Numbered from the stretch's first letter, positions 1-9,239 are shown. The stretch is DNA of 64,000 nucleotides from Streptococcus cuniculi (GCF_001921845.1 NZ_MSJM01000001.1:257691-321690), one strand, 5' to 3'. The notes: generated by a model from the letters alone, not told the origin. Numbers and translations are program-made.

Positions 1-966
1 CATAGAAGCTGATAAAGGAGCCTTGGTGGAGAGATCATTTACAGTTAAAATTCCTGATAATAAAATAGCGTCATATAGACTCTTGGCAGCTGTAAATAAA
101 TCAGCGTACTCATCACCAATTTTACCTAATAACTCTTCCAAATCCTCTTCGTAAGTATCTTTTGAAAACTGCAACTTAGCATCTTCAGACAATTGGAAGT
201 TAGATTTGAAATTCGGCTGTAAACCAAGGGCTAGGGCAATCAGGTTTCCAAAAAGAGTATTTTTCTTCTCTGTCGGATAATGCTCCACTATATTTTCCAA
301 ACGACGAGACTTACTCACTTTTTCTGTTAACAGCTCCTTGGCATCAATGACAATCTCTGATAACCGACTTTCATCAAAAGTTCTATCATATTCTGCGACA
401 AAGGCTGCATACAAACTCTGAATATTGATATTTTCTATCCCTAAATCACCTTCGAACAAGAAATGCCCACGAAACTTCATCATATGCGCCAAGGCCAGAT
501 AAACCAAGCGCAAGTCCGCTTTCTCAGTCGAATCAGCTAAATGCTTTCGTAAATGATAGATGGTTGGATAAGTCTGGTGATAGTTCACTTCATCTGCTAT
601 ATTTCCAAAAATTGGATGACTATCTGCTTCCTTATCTTCAGGCACTAAGAATGACTCTTCTAATCGATGAAAAAACGCACTATCCAGTCGATTCATTTCC
701 TCAAAGAAAATTTCCTGCAAGTAACGAAGGCGATTTTTTCGACGAGTATAGCGCCGTCTGGCAGTCCTTTTAAGACGTGTCGCTTCAGCCGTTTCTCCAT
801 TATCAAACAACAAGACCCCGAGCAGGTTTTTCTTGGTTGACTGCTTGTCAGTGTTTCCCAACACTTTCATCTTTTTAGCAGGAACCTTATAATCATCTGT
901 GATCACTGCCCAACCAACACTATTGGTCCCAATATCTAAACCGATCGAATATGGCTTCTTACTCAT
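1..966 (-). CDS. cas9: Cas9 endonuclease, type II-A (N-terminal 322 codons; gene runs off the left edge)
   Basis: RNA-guided DNA endonuclease of the CRISPR system. The reading frame is open from the ATG at 966 to the window edge. The RuvC-I motif [16 protein letters not shown] is present with the catalytic Asp at residue 11, followed by the arginine-rich bridge helix ([17 protein letters not shown], about residues 70-86) and the start of the REC lobe ([11 protein letters not shown]). The whole stretch resembles S. pyogenes/S. thermophilus CRISPR3 Cas9. A strong RBS (AGGAGG) lies 8-13 bases upstream of the ATG. It is transcribed away from the tracrRNA and array; cas1, cas2 and csn2 would be expected beyond position 1 but cannot be seen. 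Confidence 0.97.
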   Translation of the reverse strand, partial: MSKKPYSIGLDIGTNSVGWAVITDDYKVPAKKMKVLGNTDKQSTKKNLLGVLLFDNGETAEATRLKRTARRRYTRRKNRLRYLQEIFFEEMNRLDSAFFHRLEESFLVPEDKEADSHPIFGNIADEVNYHQTYPTIYHLRKHLADSTEKADLRLVYLALAHMMKFRGHFLFEGDLGIENINIQSLYAAFVAEYDRTFDESRLSEIVIDAKELLTEKVSKSRRLENIVEHYPTEKKNTLFGNLIALALGLQPNFKSNFQLSEDAKLQFSKDTYEEDLEELLGKIGDEYADLFTAAKSLYDAILLSGILTVNDLSTKAPLSASM

Positions 967-1089
967 CTATTTTTCCTCCTTTATGTATGAGATGAACTGT
1001 TAAAATATAAACGAAATGATTAATTTTAAAAAATAGGAATTCCTCATATTCTATTTATAAGACACCTACAACACAATTGTTTTATATAT

Positions 1090-1098
1090 ATTATATCA
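1090..1098 (-). promoter_or_regulatory. Likely cas9 promoter (extended -10)
   Basis: On the minus strand the sequence TGATATAAT gives an extended -10 (TGn plus a perfect TATAAT) about 120 bases upstream of the cas9 start. No good -35 is visible, as is usual for extended -10 promoters. The 12-mer TATGATATAATA here also occurs at the array promoter (1591-1602, plus strand). The 5' UTR contains a weak A/U hairpin near 1030-1056. Confidence 0.6.
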
Positions 1099-1182
1099 TA
1101 CATATCGCTTGATGAATATAGAAATATAAAAAGAGTGATATTTTTTTACAAATTTGATAGAATGATAGGTAGATTGTGTTGT

Positions 1183-1262
1183 GTTTTAGAGCTGTGCTGT
1201 TTCAACTGATTCCAAAACCGGCAAACGCTTCTCTAAGACTTTCAATAAGTTTTAGAGCTGTG
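1183..1262 (+). CRISPR. CRISPR mini-unit: one full repeat, one 30-bp spacer, one truncated repeat, directly upstream of the tracrRNA
   Basis: Positions 1183-1218 are a full 36-bp repeat identical to repeats 1-5 of the main array. A 30-bp spacer follows (1219-1248). The next repeat begins perfectly (GTTTTAGAGCTGTG, 1249-1262) and then diverges. No leader precedes the unit. Because the half repeat is complementary to the tracrRNA anti-repeat 100 bases downstream on the same strand, a read-through transcript could fold as a single guide RNA. The spacer matches nothing I could find around the cas9 promoter. Confidence 0.9.
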
Positions 1263-1306
1263 ATGGTTTAAAATAGGAAATTTTTAACAATTCTACGATA
1301 AAACGC

Positions 1307-1335
1307 TTGCAAAAATTGAGAAAATCTTGTATACT
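1307..1335 (+). promoter_or_regulatory. tracrRNA promoter
   Basis: A -35 TTGCAA (1307-1312) and a -10 TATACT (1330-1335) are separated by 17 bp. The predicted start is near 1342, just before the anti-repeat, so this promoter would make the short tracrRNA form without the mini-unit. Confidence 0.85.
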
Positions 1336-1341
1336 ATAGTC

Positions 1342-1433
1342 ATTGGAATTAGCTGAAACAGCACAGCGTGTTAAAATAAGGCTTTGTCCGTATTCAACTT
1401 CGCAAGAGGTGGCACCGATTCGGTGCTTTTTTT
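1342..1433 (+). ncRNA. tracrRNA
   Basis: Trans-activating RNA that pairs with crRNA repeats for Cas9 binding and RNase III processing. The anti-repeat at 1345-1377 (starts GGAATTAGCTGAAACAGCAC) complements most of the 36-bp repeat with the usual internal bulge. It is followed by the nexus AAGGCTTTGTCCG, a small stem (CAACTTCGCAAGAGGTGG region) and the terminal hairpin GCACCGA/TCGGTGC (1412-1426) with a T run (1427-1433) acting as terminator. The order and length (about 92 nt) match streptococcal II-A tracrRNAs. It is transcribed divergently from cas9. Confidence 0.95.
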
Positions 1434-1590
1434 GTTTCCGCTTTCAGTATACCATATCTACAAAAGGTTCGAAAGACTTATACTGAACTATTTCCAATAT
1501 CTATAGAAAGTACACTCCTAGAAGAACTGTATTTTAGAACCTCGAAAATGATACAATTTTCCCACATACATTGTTTCTTCACTACTAAAA

Positions 1591-1690
1591 TATGATATAA
1601 TAAGTTAAGAAAAAAAGGAATCAGTTGGAGCGAGAGTCTAGCTGAGACGAATGGCGCGATTACGAAATCTTGTAGAAAAAATCCTGCGAG
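1591..1690 (+). promoter_or_regulatory. CRISPR leader with pre-crRNA promoter
   Basis: An extended -10 (TGATATAAT, 1593-1601) predicts a start near 1608. The leader contains the conserved II-A block GACGAATGGCGCGATTACG (about 1647-1665) and ends in CTGCGAG against the first repeat, which resembles the leader-anchoring sequence used by Cas1-Cas2/Csn2 for polarised spacer insertion. The stretch 1434-1590 holds no gene; it contains a 9-bp inverted repeat (TTCAGTATA/TATACTGAA). Confidence 0.85.
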
Positions 1691-2187
1691 GTTTTAGAGC
1701 TGTGCTGTTTCAACTGATTCCAAAACTCAGACTATCTTAACCAATACACAATGGGCGTTTTAGAGCTGTGCTGTTTCAACTGATTCCAAAACCACGGTTG
1801 AGATACCGAATCCGAACAGAAAGTTTTAGAGCTGTGCTGTTTCAACTGATTCCAAAACTGCTCAACCTCATAACCATCAAGCCAAGCAGTTTTAGAGCTG
1901 TGCTGTTTCAACTGATTCCAAAACAAAGGACGCTATTGTTACCTTAAAAGAATAGTTTTAGAGCTGTGCTGTTTCAACTGATTCCAAAACTTTTAACAGA
2001 TTTGGTATTTTAAATGTATTGTTTTAGAGCTGTGCTGTTTCAACTGGTTCCAAAACCTACGGTTTCTAGCATGTTACAGTTTACCAGTTTTAGAGCTGTG
2101 CTGTTTCAACTGGTTCCAAAACGTCGTTCAAGGTATGATGCTGAGCTTTCTGTTTTAGAGTTGTGCTATTTCACTCATCATAGAAAA
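1691..2187 (+). CRISPR. Type II-A CRISPR array, 8 repeats and 7 spacers
   Basis: 36-bp repeats start at 1691, 1757, 1823, 1889, 1955, 2021, 2087 and 2152. Spacers are 30 bp except the last (29 bp, 2123-2151). Repeats 1-5 read CTGATTCC near the 3' end, repeats 6-7 read CTGGTTCC, and the eighth is degenerate after its first half, marking the trailer end. The GATTCC version pairs with the tracrRNA slightly better (U-A instead of U-G). In most streptococcal II-A loci the array follows csn2; here it lies upstream of cas9, beside the tracrRNA. No spacer matches elsewhere in this window were noticed. Confidence 0.97.
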
Positions 2188-2222
2188 ACCCAACCAGCTT
2201 TTGGAAAAGCTGGTTGGGTTTT
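2185..2222. terminator. Bidirectional terminator between array and folD
   Basis: Arms of 18 bp (AAAACCCAACCAGCTTTT and its complement) are separated by two bases, with A and T runs on both sides. It can end the pre-crRNA on the plus strand and folD on the minus strand. Confidence 0.9.
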
Positions 2223-2289
2223 TGGAGATTATGAAAAATATTTAGGATTGATAATAGTATATCCTATTCTTAGCTTTCCGACATCGGTC

Positions 2290-3156
2290 TTAGGGCTGAT
2301 TTGCTTGCGTACCAAGAAATCTTTTGCAGGCGTGATAGGTTTGCTCCATGAGCATGGTAATGGTCATTGGGCCTACACCTCCGGGAACAGGTGTGATATG
2401 GCTGGCGATTTCGTTTACTTCATCAAAGGCCACATCGCCAATCAACTTACCATTCTCATCTCGGTTCATGCCAACATCTATGACTACAGCACCTTCTTTG
2501 ACAAACTCCTTGGTCACAAAATGTCCACGCCCGATAGCCACCACTAAAATATCCGCTTCTCGAGCAAGAGCTGGTAGGTTCTCTGTCCGCGAATGAGCAA
2601 TGGTCACCGTCGCATTGGCATCCAGCAACAATTGAGCCATGGGCTTTCCAACAATATTACTACGACCAATCACAACAGCTTTTTTACCTTCTGGATTGAT
2701 ATCATATTCACGTAAAAGCTCCATAATTCCTGCTGGGGTCGAAGGAATCATGACAGGATGTCCACTCCAGAATTTCCCCATATTCATAGGATGAAAGCCA
2801 TCTACATCCTTATCAGGATCGATTGCAAGTAGGATTGCTTCTTCATCGATATGCACGGGTAAGGGAAGCTGAACTAAAATGCCGTGCCAAGCCATATCCT
2901 GATTGTAGCGCTCAATCACCGCGAGCAGCTCTTCTTGCGTTGTTGTTTCAGGCAAGCGAATCACTTCACTGCGAAAACCTGCGGCTAGAGCTGAACGCTC
3001 CTTGTTGCGGACATAGACCTGACTAGCAGGATTATCCCCAACTAAAATCACCACAAGCCCCGGCTCCACACCGGTCTTTTCTTTTAGGACTGCTGTTTTT
3101 TCCGCCAACTGTCCCTGCATTTTTTCTGCCAAGGCTTTTCCATCCATTCGTGTCAT
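2290..3156 (-). CDS. folD: Bifunctional methylenetetrahydrofolate dehydrogenase / methenyltetrahydrofolate cyclohydrolase
   Basis: Cytosolic one-carbon enzyme interconverting 5,10-methylene-, 5,10-methenyl- and 10-formyl-THF with NADP. The 288-residue product has the usual family length. Visible motifs are the active-site region YVRNKER (Tyr/Lys), the signature GILVQLPLP, the DVDGFHP block, the Rossmann segment [18 protein letters not shown] and the C-terminal [16 protein letters not shown]. The ATG has an AAAGGAG RBS. It is a single gene convergent with the CRISPR array and separated from the next gene by a terminator. Confidence 0.97.
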   Translation of the reverse strand: MTRMDGKALAEKMQGQLAEKTAVLKEKTGVEPGLVVILVGDNPASQVYVRNKERSALAAGFRSEVIRLPETTTQEELLAVIERYNQDMAWHGILVQLPLPVHIDEEAILLAIDPDKDVDGFHPMNMGKFWSGHPVMIPSTPAGIMELLREYDINPEGKKAVVIGRSNIVGKPMAQLLLDANATVTIAHSRTENLPALAREADILVVAIGRGHFVTKEFVKEGAVVIDVGMNRDENGKLIGDVAFDEVNEIASHITPVPGGVGPMTITMLMEQTYHACKRFLGTQANQP

Positions 3157-3256
3157 GCTTATCTCCTTTACGTTTTTTCCATTATACCAAAATCTCAGCC
3201 CTGCTCCTAGAAATTTTTTCTTTCCGACTCCAATCGTTCGTTATTATAAACAACAA

Positions 3257-3280
3257 AACCGCTGAACAAATCCAGCGGTT
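3257..3280 (-). terminator. Terminator after the amino-acid ABC operon
   Basis: Hairpin AACCGCTG/CAGCGGTT with an 8-base loop, followed on the minus strand by TTTTGTTG. It lies just downstream of the ATPase gene. Confidence 0.75.
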
Positions 3281-3284
3281 ATTC

Positions 3285-4019
3285 TTATAATACCTTCGAC
3301 AAGAAATTCTTGGTCCGTTCTTCTTGGGTCTCTTCAAAGACCTGCTGCGGTGTGCCATCTTCTACGACAACGCCGCCGTCCATAAAGATGACGCGGTCAG
3401 CTACCTCCCGCGCAAAGCCCATTTCATGTGTCACAATGACCATGGTCATTCCAGACTTAGCCAAATCTTGCATGACTCCTAGCACCTCACCAACCATTTC
3501 TGGGTCAAGGGCAGAGGTCGGCTCATCAAAGAGCAATACATCTGGATCCATGGCAAGACCACGTGCAATGGCAATCCGTTGCTGCTGCCCACCTGATAAG
3601 CTCTGCGGATAAGCATGTGCCTTGTCTGGCAAGCCCACTTTCTCAAGCAGGTCATAGGCGATTTTCTCTGCCTCACTCTTTGCCAATCCCTTAGTTTTAA
3701 TCGGTGACAAGGTGATATTGTCTAAGACCGACATGTTGGGGAAAAGATTGAATTGCTGAAAGACCATGCCCATTTTTTCCCGCATTTTGAAAATATCATT
3801 TGACTTGTCGGTAATATCGACACCCTCAAAGGTCACCGTACCCTTGGTCGGCACTTCAAGCAAGTTCATGGTGCGCAAGAAGGTTGACTTTCCGCTACCA
3901 GACGGTCCGATAATCACAACCACCTGCCCCTTTTCAATCTCGAGATCAATTCCTTTTAGGACCTCATTTTTACCGAATGATTTATGAAGATTTTTAATCG
4001 AAATAATTGCCTCATGCAT
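3285..4019 (-). CDS. Polar amino acid ABC transporter, ATP-binding protein (GlnQ family)
   Basis: ATPase subunit of an importer for polar amino acids (glutamine/arginine/cystine type). The 244-residue product has Walker [13 protein letters not shown], the Q-loop FQQFNLFP typical of this family, signature [16 protein letters not shown], Walker [15 protein letters not shown] and the switch His in VTHEMGFA. It overlaps the permease gene by 8 bases, indicating translational coupling. No binding-protein gene is adjacent, so the solute receptor must lie elsewhere. The substrate cannot be told from sequence. Confidence 0.93.
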   Translation of the reverse strand: MHEAIISIKNLHKSFGKNEVLKGIDLEIEKGQVVVIIGPSGSGKSTFLRTMNLLEVPTKGTVTFEGVDITDKSNDIFKMREKMGMVFQQFNLFPNMSVLDNITLSPIKTKGLAKSEAEKIAYDLLEKVGLPDKAHAYPQSLSGGQQQRIAIARGLAMDPDVLLFDEPTSALDPEMVGEVLGVMQDLAKSGMTMVIVTHEMGFAREVADRVIFMDGGVVVEDGTPQQVFEETQEERTKNFLSKVL

Positions 4020-4701
4020 GTGTCTGTCCTCCTTTGTTCAACCGTTTCTCAAATGCCTGAATGGCGAGGGTCAAGACACTAGTCATGACCAAATAGTAAG
4101 CCGCTGCAAACAAGAGAGGCGTCAAGGTCAAGTAAGTCGTTGACGCAACGGTCGTTGCACTGTTCCAAAGCTCAATGACACCAATGGTAGATAAGAGTGA
4201 ACTATCTTTCAAAATGGTCACAAACTCATTTCCCAAGGCTGGCAAGATATTTTTCACAGCCTGTGGCATGATGACGGATTTCATGGCTTCAAAAGGACGA
4301 ATCCCGAGAGAATATGCTGCTTCTAGCTGTCCTTTTGGTACAGCGTTAATTCCAGCCCGCACTGTCTCTGACACATAGGCACCACTATTCATCGAAATCA
4401 CAATAATCCCTGGCAGCAAGCGCGACAAATCAACCGTTAAAATCCCTAACTCAAAGGTCGGTGCCGTGATGTGCATCACCGCAAAAGCAATCATGATTTG
4501 CACTACCATCGGTGTTCCGCGGAAAATCCAGACATAGAGATTGGCCAACCAAGCCAAGGGACGGAACTTGCTGCGTTGGGCAAAAGCCAAAATGAGCCCC
4601 AGAATACTACCAAAGAAGACCACCAAGGCTGCAATCATCAGGGTTACAATCGCTCCATAGTTAAAATAATCCCAATATTTCGGGAGAAATGAAAAATCCA
4701 T
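4012..4701 (-). CDS. Polar amino acid ABC transporter, permease (HisM/GlnP family)
   Basis: Integral membrane subunit partnering the overlapping ATPase. The 229-residue product has about five membrane segments and the EAA-type coupling loop near [28 protein letters not shown]. The start is placed at ATG 4701 ([13 protein letters not shown]) because an AGAGG RBS sits 8 bases upstream; an in-frame TTG at 4719 lacks a well-placed RBS. No substrate-binding domain is fused. Confidence 0.92.
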   Translation of the reverse strand: MDFSFLPKYWDYFNYGAIVTLMIAALVVFFGSILGLILAFAQRSKFRPLAWLANLYVWIFRGTPMVVQIMIAFAVMHITAPTFELGILTVDLSRLLPGIIVISMNSGAYVSETVRAGINAVPKGQLEAAYSLGIRPFEAMKSVIMPQAVKNILPALGNEFVTILKDSSLLSTIGVIELWNSATTVASTTYLTLTPLLFAAAYYLVMTSVLTLAIQAFEKRLNKGGQTHA

Positions 4702-4789
4702 TTGTTTACCTCTTTCCAAACTGTATGTTCAGTATTATATCATTTGTTGAATAAAAATACAATAATTTTGATTAAATATTCATTTCATA

Positions 4790-4811
4790 AAAAAGCACCG
4801 AGGTGCTTTTT
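4790..4811 (-). terminator. Terminator after the DUF1797 gene
   Basis: Arms AAAAAGCACC and GGTGCTTTTT with a two-base loop. It sits between the end of the DUF1797 gene and the permease gene. Confidence 0.8.
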
Positions 4812-4826
4812 CATTCTTCAACCGAA

Positions 4827-5057
4827 TTAGTACAATAATTCATAAATTTCCATTGCAATCAAGTCAATGCTGTCAAATGTATAGGTTTCACGCGCTTGAA
4901 CATCGCGAAGCGTAAATACTGCACCATTTTCCTCATCAAAGCTGTAAGCCACTTCTGCAACGACAACACCGTCACGCTCAAAATTACGTTTTAAGGTTCC
5001 ACCGTCAGTCGCCATCGCTTCCAAACGGTTAATAATTCGCACTAAATGTGATTCCAT
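4827..5057 (-). CDS. DUF1797 (YkuJ-like) family protein
   Basis: A 76-residue cytosolic protein resembling the small YkuJ/DUF1797 family of Firmicutes. It starts MESHLVRIINRLEAMATDGG and contains the conserved-looking FERDGVVVAEVAYSFDE and FTLRDVQARETYTFDSIDL segments. The function of the family is unknown. It is a single gene with its own terminator, divergent from clpE. Confidence 0.8.
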   Translation of the reverse strand: MESHLVRIINRLEAMATDGGTLKRNFERDGVVVAEVAYSFDEENGAVFTLRDVQARETYTFDSIDLIAMEIYELLY

Positions 5058-5163
5058 ATCACTTCTCCTATTTCTAAGTATCTTAATTACAGGAGTATTT
5101 TACCATATTTCCAGTAAAAAGTCTTGCTTTACCTATTGTTCTCCCCACTTTCCTGTAAATTCA

Positions 5164-5239
5164 GGTCAATTTAGGTAGCAGATTCTTGCAATTTAGCTAA
5201 ATCTTGTTATAATAAACTTATATCTGACCTTTATTGACT
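5164..5239 (+). promoter_or_regulatory. clpE promoter flanked by two CtsR boxes
   Basis: The -35 TTGCAA (5186-5191) and -10 TATAAT (5208-5213) are 16 bp apart. A CtsR-type heptamer repeat lies on each side: GGTCAAT-TTA-GGTAGCA (5164-5180) upstream, and on the opposite strand TCTGACC-TTT-ATTGACT (5223-5239) overlapping the start. CtsR represses clp genes through GGTCAAA-N3-GGTCAAA, so heat-shock control is expected. Confidence 0.8.
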
Positions 5240-5284
5240 ATTTGATCAAAAGGTGAGCCATTCTATAGAAAAGAGGGATTGCCC

Positions 5285-7498
5285 ATGCTTTGTCATAACT
5301 GTAATATCAATGATGCAACCATTCATCTCTATACCAATCTTAATGGAAAACAGCAACAAGTGGACCTCTGCCACAACTGCTACCAAATCATGAAGACAGA
5401 CCCAAACAATGCTATTTTAAAAGGATTAGGAGACCTTGCCAATCCAAATAATATGGATCCATTCAGCGAGTTCTTCAATAATATCGGAGGCATTCCAGGG
5501 CACACTCCTGCCGGAAAACCGCGCAACCAAACTCCCCCAACCCAAGCAGGAGGAGGCAACCGTGGCAACAACGGAGGACAAACTCCTCCACCACAACAAC
5601 CAAAAGGCTTGCTAGATGAATTTGGCATCAACGTGACAGAAATTGCCCGTCGTGGGGACATCGACCCTGTCATCGGACGCGATGAGGAAATCAAGCGTGT
5701 CATCGAAATCCTCAACCGCAGAACCAAGAACAACCCTGTCCTTATCGGAGAGCCTGGGGTCGGAAAAACAGCCGTTGTCGAAGGCCTAGCCCAAAAAATT
5801 GTCGATGGGGACGTCCCTCAAAAACTCCAAGGACGTGAAGTCATCCGCCTTGATGTGGTCAGCCTCGTTCAAGGTACTGGTATCCGTGGCCAATTTGAAG
5901 AGCGCATGCAAAAACTCATGGAAGAAATCCGCAATCGCAAGGAAATCATTCTCTTTATTGATGAAATTCATGAGATTGTGGGCGCTGGCTCTGCTGGTGA
6001 CGGCAATATGGATGCAGGAAATATTTTGAAACCTGCCCTTGCTCGGGGTGAAATGCAGCTGGTCGGTGCTACTACGCTCAACGAATACCGCATTATTGAA
6101 AAAGATGCCGCATTGGAGCGCCGCATGCAGCCTGTCAAGGTCGATGAGCCAAGTGTCGATGAAACCATTACCATTCTCAAAGGCATCCAAAGCAAGTACC
6201 AAGACTACCACCATGTCAAATACACCGATGAGGCCATCGAAGCGGCTGCGATTTTATCCAACCGCTACATTCAAGACCGCTTCTTGCCAGACAAGGCCAT
6301 TGATTTGCTGGACGAAGCGGGTTCTAAGATGAACTTGACCTTGAACTTTGTCGATCCAAAAGAGATTGACCAACGCTTGATTGACGCTGAAAATCGTAAG
6401 GCCCAAGCCACTCGTGATGAGGACTTTGAAAAAGCAGCCTACTACCGCGACCAAATCGCTAAATACAAGGAAATGCAAAAAGCAACGATTAGCGAAGAAG
6501 ATATCCCCGTCATTACGGAAAAAGAAATTGAAGCCATTATCGAGCAAAAAACCAATATTCCTGTCGGTGATTTGAAGGAAAAAGAGCAATCCCAACTCAT
6601 CAATCTGGCAAGTGACCTCAAAGCCCATGTCATCGGCCAAGATGATGCCGTTGATAAGATTGCCAAGGCCATTCGCCGCAATCGGGTTGGTCTCGGAGCA
6701 CCGAACCGTCCAATCGGAAGTTTCCTCTTCGTTGGACCAACAGGGGTCGGAAAAACCGAGCTTTCAAAACAACTAGCCATCGAGCTCTTTGGCTCCGCGG
6801 ACAGCATGATTCGCTTTGATATGTCCGAATACATGGAAAAACACGCGGTCGCAAAATTGGTCGGAGCACCTCCAGGTTATGTGGGCTACGAGGAGGCGGG
6901 ACAATTAACAGAAAAAGTCCGCCGCAACCCATACTCTCTTATCCTGCTCGATGAGATTGAAAAAGCCCACCCAGATGTCATGCATATGTTCCTCCAAGTT
7001 CTGGATGACGGTCGCTTGACAGACGGACAAGGACGGACCGTCAGCTTCAAAGACACCATTATCATTATGACCTCCAATGCTGGAACAGGTAAAGTGGAAG
7101 CTAGTGTCGGCTTCGGTGCAGCCTTGGAAGGACGGACCCATTCTGTCCTCGGTCAGCTCAGCAACTTCTTCAGCCCAGAATTTATGAACCGCTTTGACGG
7201 GATTATCGAATTCCACGCCCTCAACAAGGAAAATCTCCTTCACATCGTGGATCTTATGCTCCTTGATGTTAACAAACGCTTGGAAACAACAGGACTTACT
7301 CTCCATGTGACCGACAAGGTCAAGGAAAAATTGGTCGATGTAGGCTATGATCCGAAAATGGGCGCTCGTCCGCTTCGCAGAACCATTCAAGAATACATCG
7401 AAGACCCATTGACCGACTTCTATTTAGAACACCCAGAAGAAAAGAACCTTCGCGCCGTCTTGACCAGCAAGGGGGCAATTGCCATCAAAGCAAAATAG
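5285..7498 (+). CDS. clpE: ATP-dependent Clp protease ATP-binding subunit ClpE
   Basis: Hsp100 unfoldase that feeds substrates to ClpP and takes part in heat-shock recovery and CtsR control. The 737-residue product has an N-terminal zinc finger (two CHNC pairs within the first 35 residues), a Gly/Pro/Asn-rich linker, AAA-1 with Walker [14 protein letters not shown], a UVR motif (about residues 370-405), AAA-2 with [13 protein letters not shown], and the ClpP-binding C-terminal half. The zinc finger and UVR motif separate ClpE from ClpC and ClpL. ATG 5285 is preferred over the in-frame TTG at 5279 because AGAGGG sits 7 bases upstream of the ATG. Confidence 0.96.
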   Translation: MLCHNCNINDATIHLYTNLNGKQQQVDLCHNCYQIMKTDPNNAILKGLGDLANPNNMDPFSEFFNNIGGIPGHTPAGKPRNQTPPTQAGGGNRGNNGGQTPPPQQPKGLLDEFGINVTEIARRGDIDPVIGRDEEIKRVIEILNRRTKNNPVLIGEPGVGKTAVVEGLAQKIVDGDVPQKLQGREVIRLDVVSLVQGTGIRGQFEERMQKLMEEIRNRKEIILFIDEIHEIVGAGSAGDGNMDAGNILKPALARGEMQLVGATTLNEYRIIEKDAALERRMQPVKVDEPSVDETITILKGIQSKYQDYHHVKYTDEAIEAAAILSNRYIQDRFLPDKAIDLLDEAGSKMNLTLNFVDPKEIDQRLIDAENRKAQATRDEDFEKAAYYRDQIAKYKEMQKATISEEDIPVITEKEIEAIIEQKTNIPVGDLKEKEQSQLINLASDLKAHVIGQDDAVDKIAKAIRRNRVGLGAPNRPIGSFLFVGPTGVGKTELSKQLAIELFGSADSMIRFDMSEYMEKHAVAKLVGAPPGYVGYEEAGQLTEKVRRNPYSLILLDEIEKAHPDVMHMFLQVLDDGRLTDGQGRTVSFKDTIIIMTSNAGTGKVEASVGFGAALEGRTHSVLGQLSNFFSPEFMNRFDGIIEFHALNKENLLHIVDLMLLDVNKRLETTGLTLHVTDKVKEKLVDVGYDPKMGARPLRRTIQEYIEDPLTDFYLEHPEEKNLRAVLTSKGAIAIKAK

Positions 7499-7556
7499 GC
7501 TTTCTTTTTCCTATATTTATGCTATAATTGAAAAAAATCATAGTTGAGGAAGACCA

Positions 7557-8015
7557 ATGACACAGGCAACATTTGGCAAAAAAGAAGCAGGGGTAACCTA
7601 TCAGAATCGCTACGGCGTCTACGCTGTCATTCCCGATGCGAAAAAAGAGCAGATTATTCTCGTGCAAGCCCCGAACGGCGCTTGGTTTCTCCCAGGAGGA
7701 GAAATTGAAGCTGGGGAAAATCATTTGACTGCTCTCAAGCGTGAATTGATAGAAGAACTGGGCTTTACAGCAGAAATTGGTGAATATTACGGTCAGGCTG
7801 ATGAATACTTCTACTCTCGCCACCGTGATACCCACTACTACAATCCTGCCTACATCTATGAAGTGATTAGCTATCAAGAAATGGGGCAACCGCTAGAAGA
7901 TTTTAACAACTTGGCTTGGTTTGATATTGATACTGCTATTGACAAGCTCAAGCGTGGCAGCCACAAGTGGGGCATTGAACAATGGAAATTAGCTCAAAAA
8001 GAAAATAAAAGCTAG
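7557..8015 (+). CDS. NUDIX hydrolase
   Basis: A 152-residue pyrophosphohydrolase of unknown substrate. The Nudix box is complete (GEIEAGE, then REL-EEL-G, about residues 44-66), preceded by AWFLPGG. The central strand segment VYAVIPDAKKEQIILVQA fits the fold. A TATAAT-like box lies 30-40 bases upstream, and GAGGAA serves as RBS. It follows clpE in the same direction without a clear terminator, so read-through is possible. Confidence 0.9.
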   Translation: MTQATFGKKEAGVTYQNRYGVYAVIPDAKKEQIILVQAPNGAWFLPGGEIEAGENHLTALKRELIEELGFTAEIGEYYGQADEYFYSRHRDTHYYNPAYIYEVISYQEMGQPLEDFNNLAWFDIDTAIDKLKRGSHKWGIEQWKLAQKENKS

Positions 8016-8069
8016 TCAAATCCCCCCAAGAGTGCTATAATAAATGCAAAGGATGATTGGAGGTCAAGT

Positions 8070-8375
8070 ATGAAGATTATCAACACGACAAACAGTCAAG
8101 CACAGCTCGTGCAGAATCAATTAGCCAATACAGACGCTTTTCTGGTGGAGACCTATTCGGCTGGAAATACTGATGTAATTTTTACCCAAGCACCGCTTCA
8201 CTATGAACTCTTGATCAGCAACAAATACCGTGCTGTTCAACTATCAGAACTTGAGCAGATTCGTGATTTCTTCCTCAAGCGTAAAATTGACACGACCATC
8301 ATCAATCAAGCAGCCATCCAAACCATTCATACTGACCGTTTGATTGAGATGTCCATTCCAATTGTGAAAGGTTGA
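8070..8375 (+). CDS. DUF1827 family protein
   Basis: A 101-residue cytosolic protein that resembles the streptococcal/enterococcal DUF1827 family, function unknown. It begins MKIINTTNSQAQLVQNQLAN and ends near IEMSIPIVKG. It has a GGAGG RBS and follows the NUDIX gene by 54 bases with the promoter-like TATAAT between them (about 8036-8041). No catalytic motif or membrane segment is visible. Confidence 0.75.
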   Translation: MKIINTTNSQAQLVQNQLANTDAFLVETYSAGNTDVIFTQAPLHYELLISNKYRAVQLSELEQIRDFFLKRKIDTTIINQAAIQTIHTDRLIEMSIPIVKG

Positions 8376-8382
8376 AAACAGG

Positions 8383-8478
8383 GCTAGCGAAGAAACCTTC
8401 GCTAGCTTCTTTTGATAGAATGTTGATTTATCAACGTTTTGCAAATAAGAAAAAGCCGAGACATCTCGGCTTTTTCTT
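8383..8478. terminator. Two terminators between convergent genes
   Basis: Hairpin GCTAGCGAAG/CTTCGCTAGC (8383-8406) with TTCTTTT follows the DUF1827 gene. A second, symmetric hairpin AAGAAAAAGCCGAG/CTCGGCTTTTTCTT (8447-8478) with A and T ends can serve the leftward DUF6261 gene and the rightward one. Confidence 0.85.
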
Positions 8479-8486
8479 GTTATCGA

Positions 8487-9239
8487 CTAGGCATCTAGTG
8501 CGGGGACTTTTTCCTCCTCATCCACCTTTAGAGACTTGCATTTTTTGTAACGTTGGCGGATGACATTGAGTTGCTTGAGGAGGTTGTTGAGCTCTCGCCT
8601 ATCGGGATAGGCAGAAGTCATGACCGCTGTAAAGTCGACAAAGAAGTTGTAGAGCTCAAATAGTTGCGCCCGCAATATCTTAGCCTGACTAGGGACTTGC
8701 CCTTTTTGTTCTTCCAAACGCAGTTTATAGATATGGTCAAATGTCGCTTGTGCCGCAACCAACTGGTCCAGATAAGTGGTTAAATAGAGGCTTGCTAAGG
8801 CTTGTTGACAGTCATCATGGGCTAAAGCCCCGAGCAGTTGGTTAATCTTGGCACTTTCTTTTTCATAGCTATCTGTAACGCTCACCTTGTGCTCTTTGAA
8901 GATAGTAGATAAGGTGTCATATGCAGCCTTGGTTGCGGGTTCTGTGACGCGAGAAAAGGCCCGAACCAAGTTCGACAGGGTTAAGACTGCAGCATCTCGT
9001 GCCCTATCTGCCCCCTCCAAAGACTGAATCGTTTTACTGCTACTATTGGTGAGGAACACTTCTTGAAAGGCGTCAAGTGCAGTCGAAAATTCCTCTAGCT
9101 TTTTCGAATAAACAGCTTCTACCTTATGCTCTTTGATAAATCTTGAAATCGCATCTCTACTCTCTGTCATCAATTGAAGAAAGCTAGCACTATCTAACCC
9201 TCTTACTGCCAAATGTTTAATACCATACGTATAGATCAT
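8487..9239 (-). CDS. DUF6261 family protein
   Basis: A 250-residue, mostly helical cytosolic protein of unknown function. The start MIYTYGIKHLAVRGLDSASFLQLM resembles the DUF6261 family seen in streptococci and Bacteroidetes. Predicted long helices run from about residue 20 to 225, and the C-terminus is charged (KCKSLKVDEEEKVPALDA). It has an AAAGGAG RBS and is a single gene between two terminators. There are no catalytic motifs. Confidence 0.65.
   Translation of the reverse strand: MIYTYGIKHLAVRGLDSASFLQLMTESRDAISRFIKEHKVEAVYSKKLEEFSTALDAFQEVFLTNSSSKTIQSLEGADRARDAAVLTLSNLVRAFSRVTEPATKAAYDTLSTIFKEHKVSVTDSYEKESAKINQLLGALAHDDCQQALASLYLTTYLDQLVAAQATFDHIYKLRLEEQKGQVPSQAKILRAQLFELYNFFVDFTAVMTSAYPDRRELNNLLKQLNVIRQRYKKCKSLKVDEEEKVPALDA

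Noticed and set aside
1028..1056. Hairpin in the cas9 5' UTR as attenuator
   Set aside because: The stem is 6 A-U-rich pairs with a 14-base loop; too weak to call.
1222..1310. AAACGCTT shared by the mini-unit spacer and the tracrRNA -35 region, possibly self-targeting
   Set aside because: Only 8 bases, not at the seed end of the spacer and no suitable PAM; chance in A+T-rich DNA.
1732..1926. 64-codon minus-strand frame with three repeated FWNQLKQHSSKT blocks
   Set aside because: It is the translation of CRISPR repeats; no RBS.
2014..2547. 177-codon plus-strand frame
   Set aside because: It starts within CRISPR repeats and continues antisense to folD.
5786..6214. Long antisense frames inside clpE and other conserved genes
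   Set aside because: Shadows of well-supported genes with no RBS or family resemblance.
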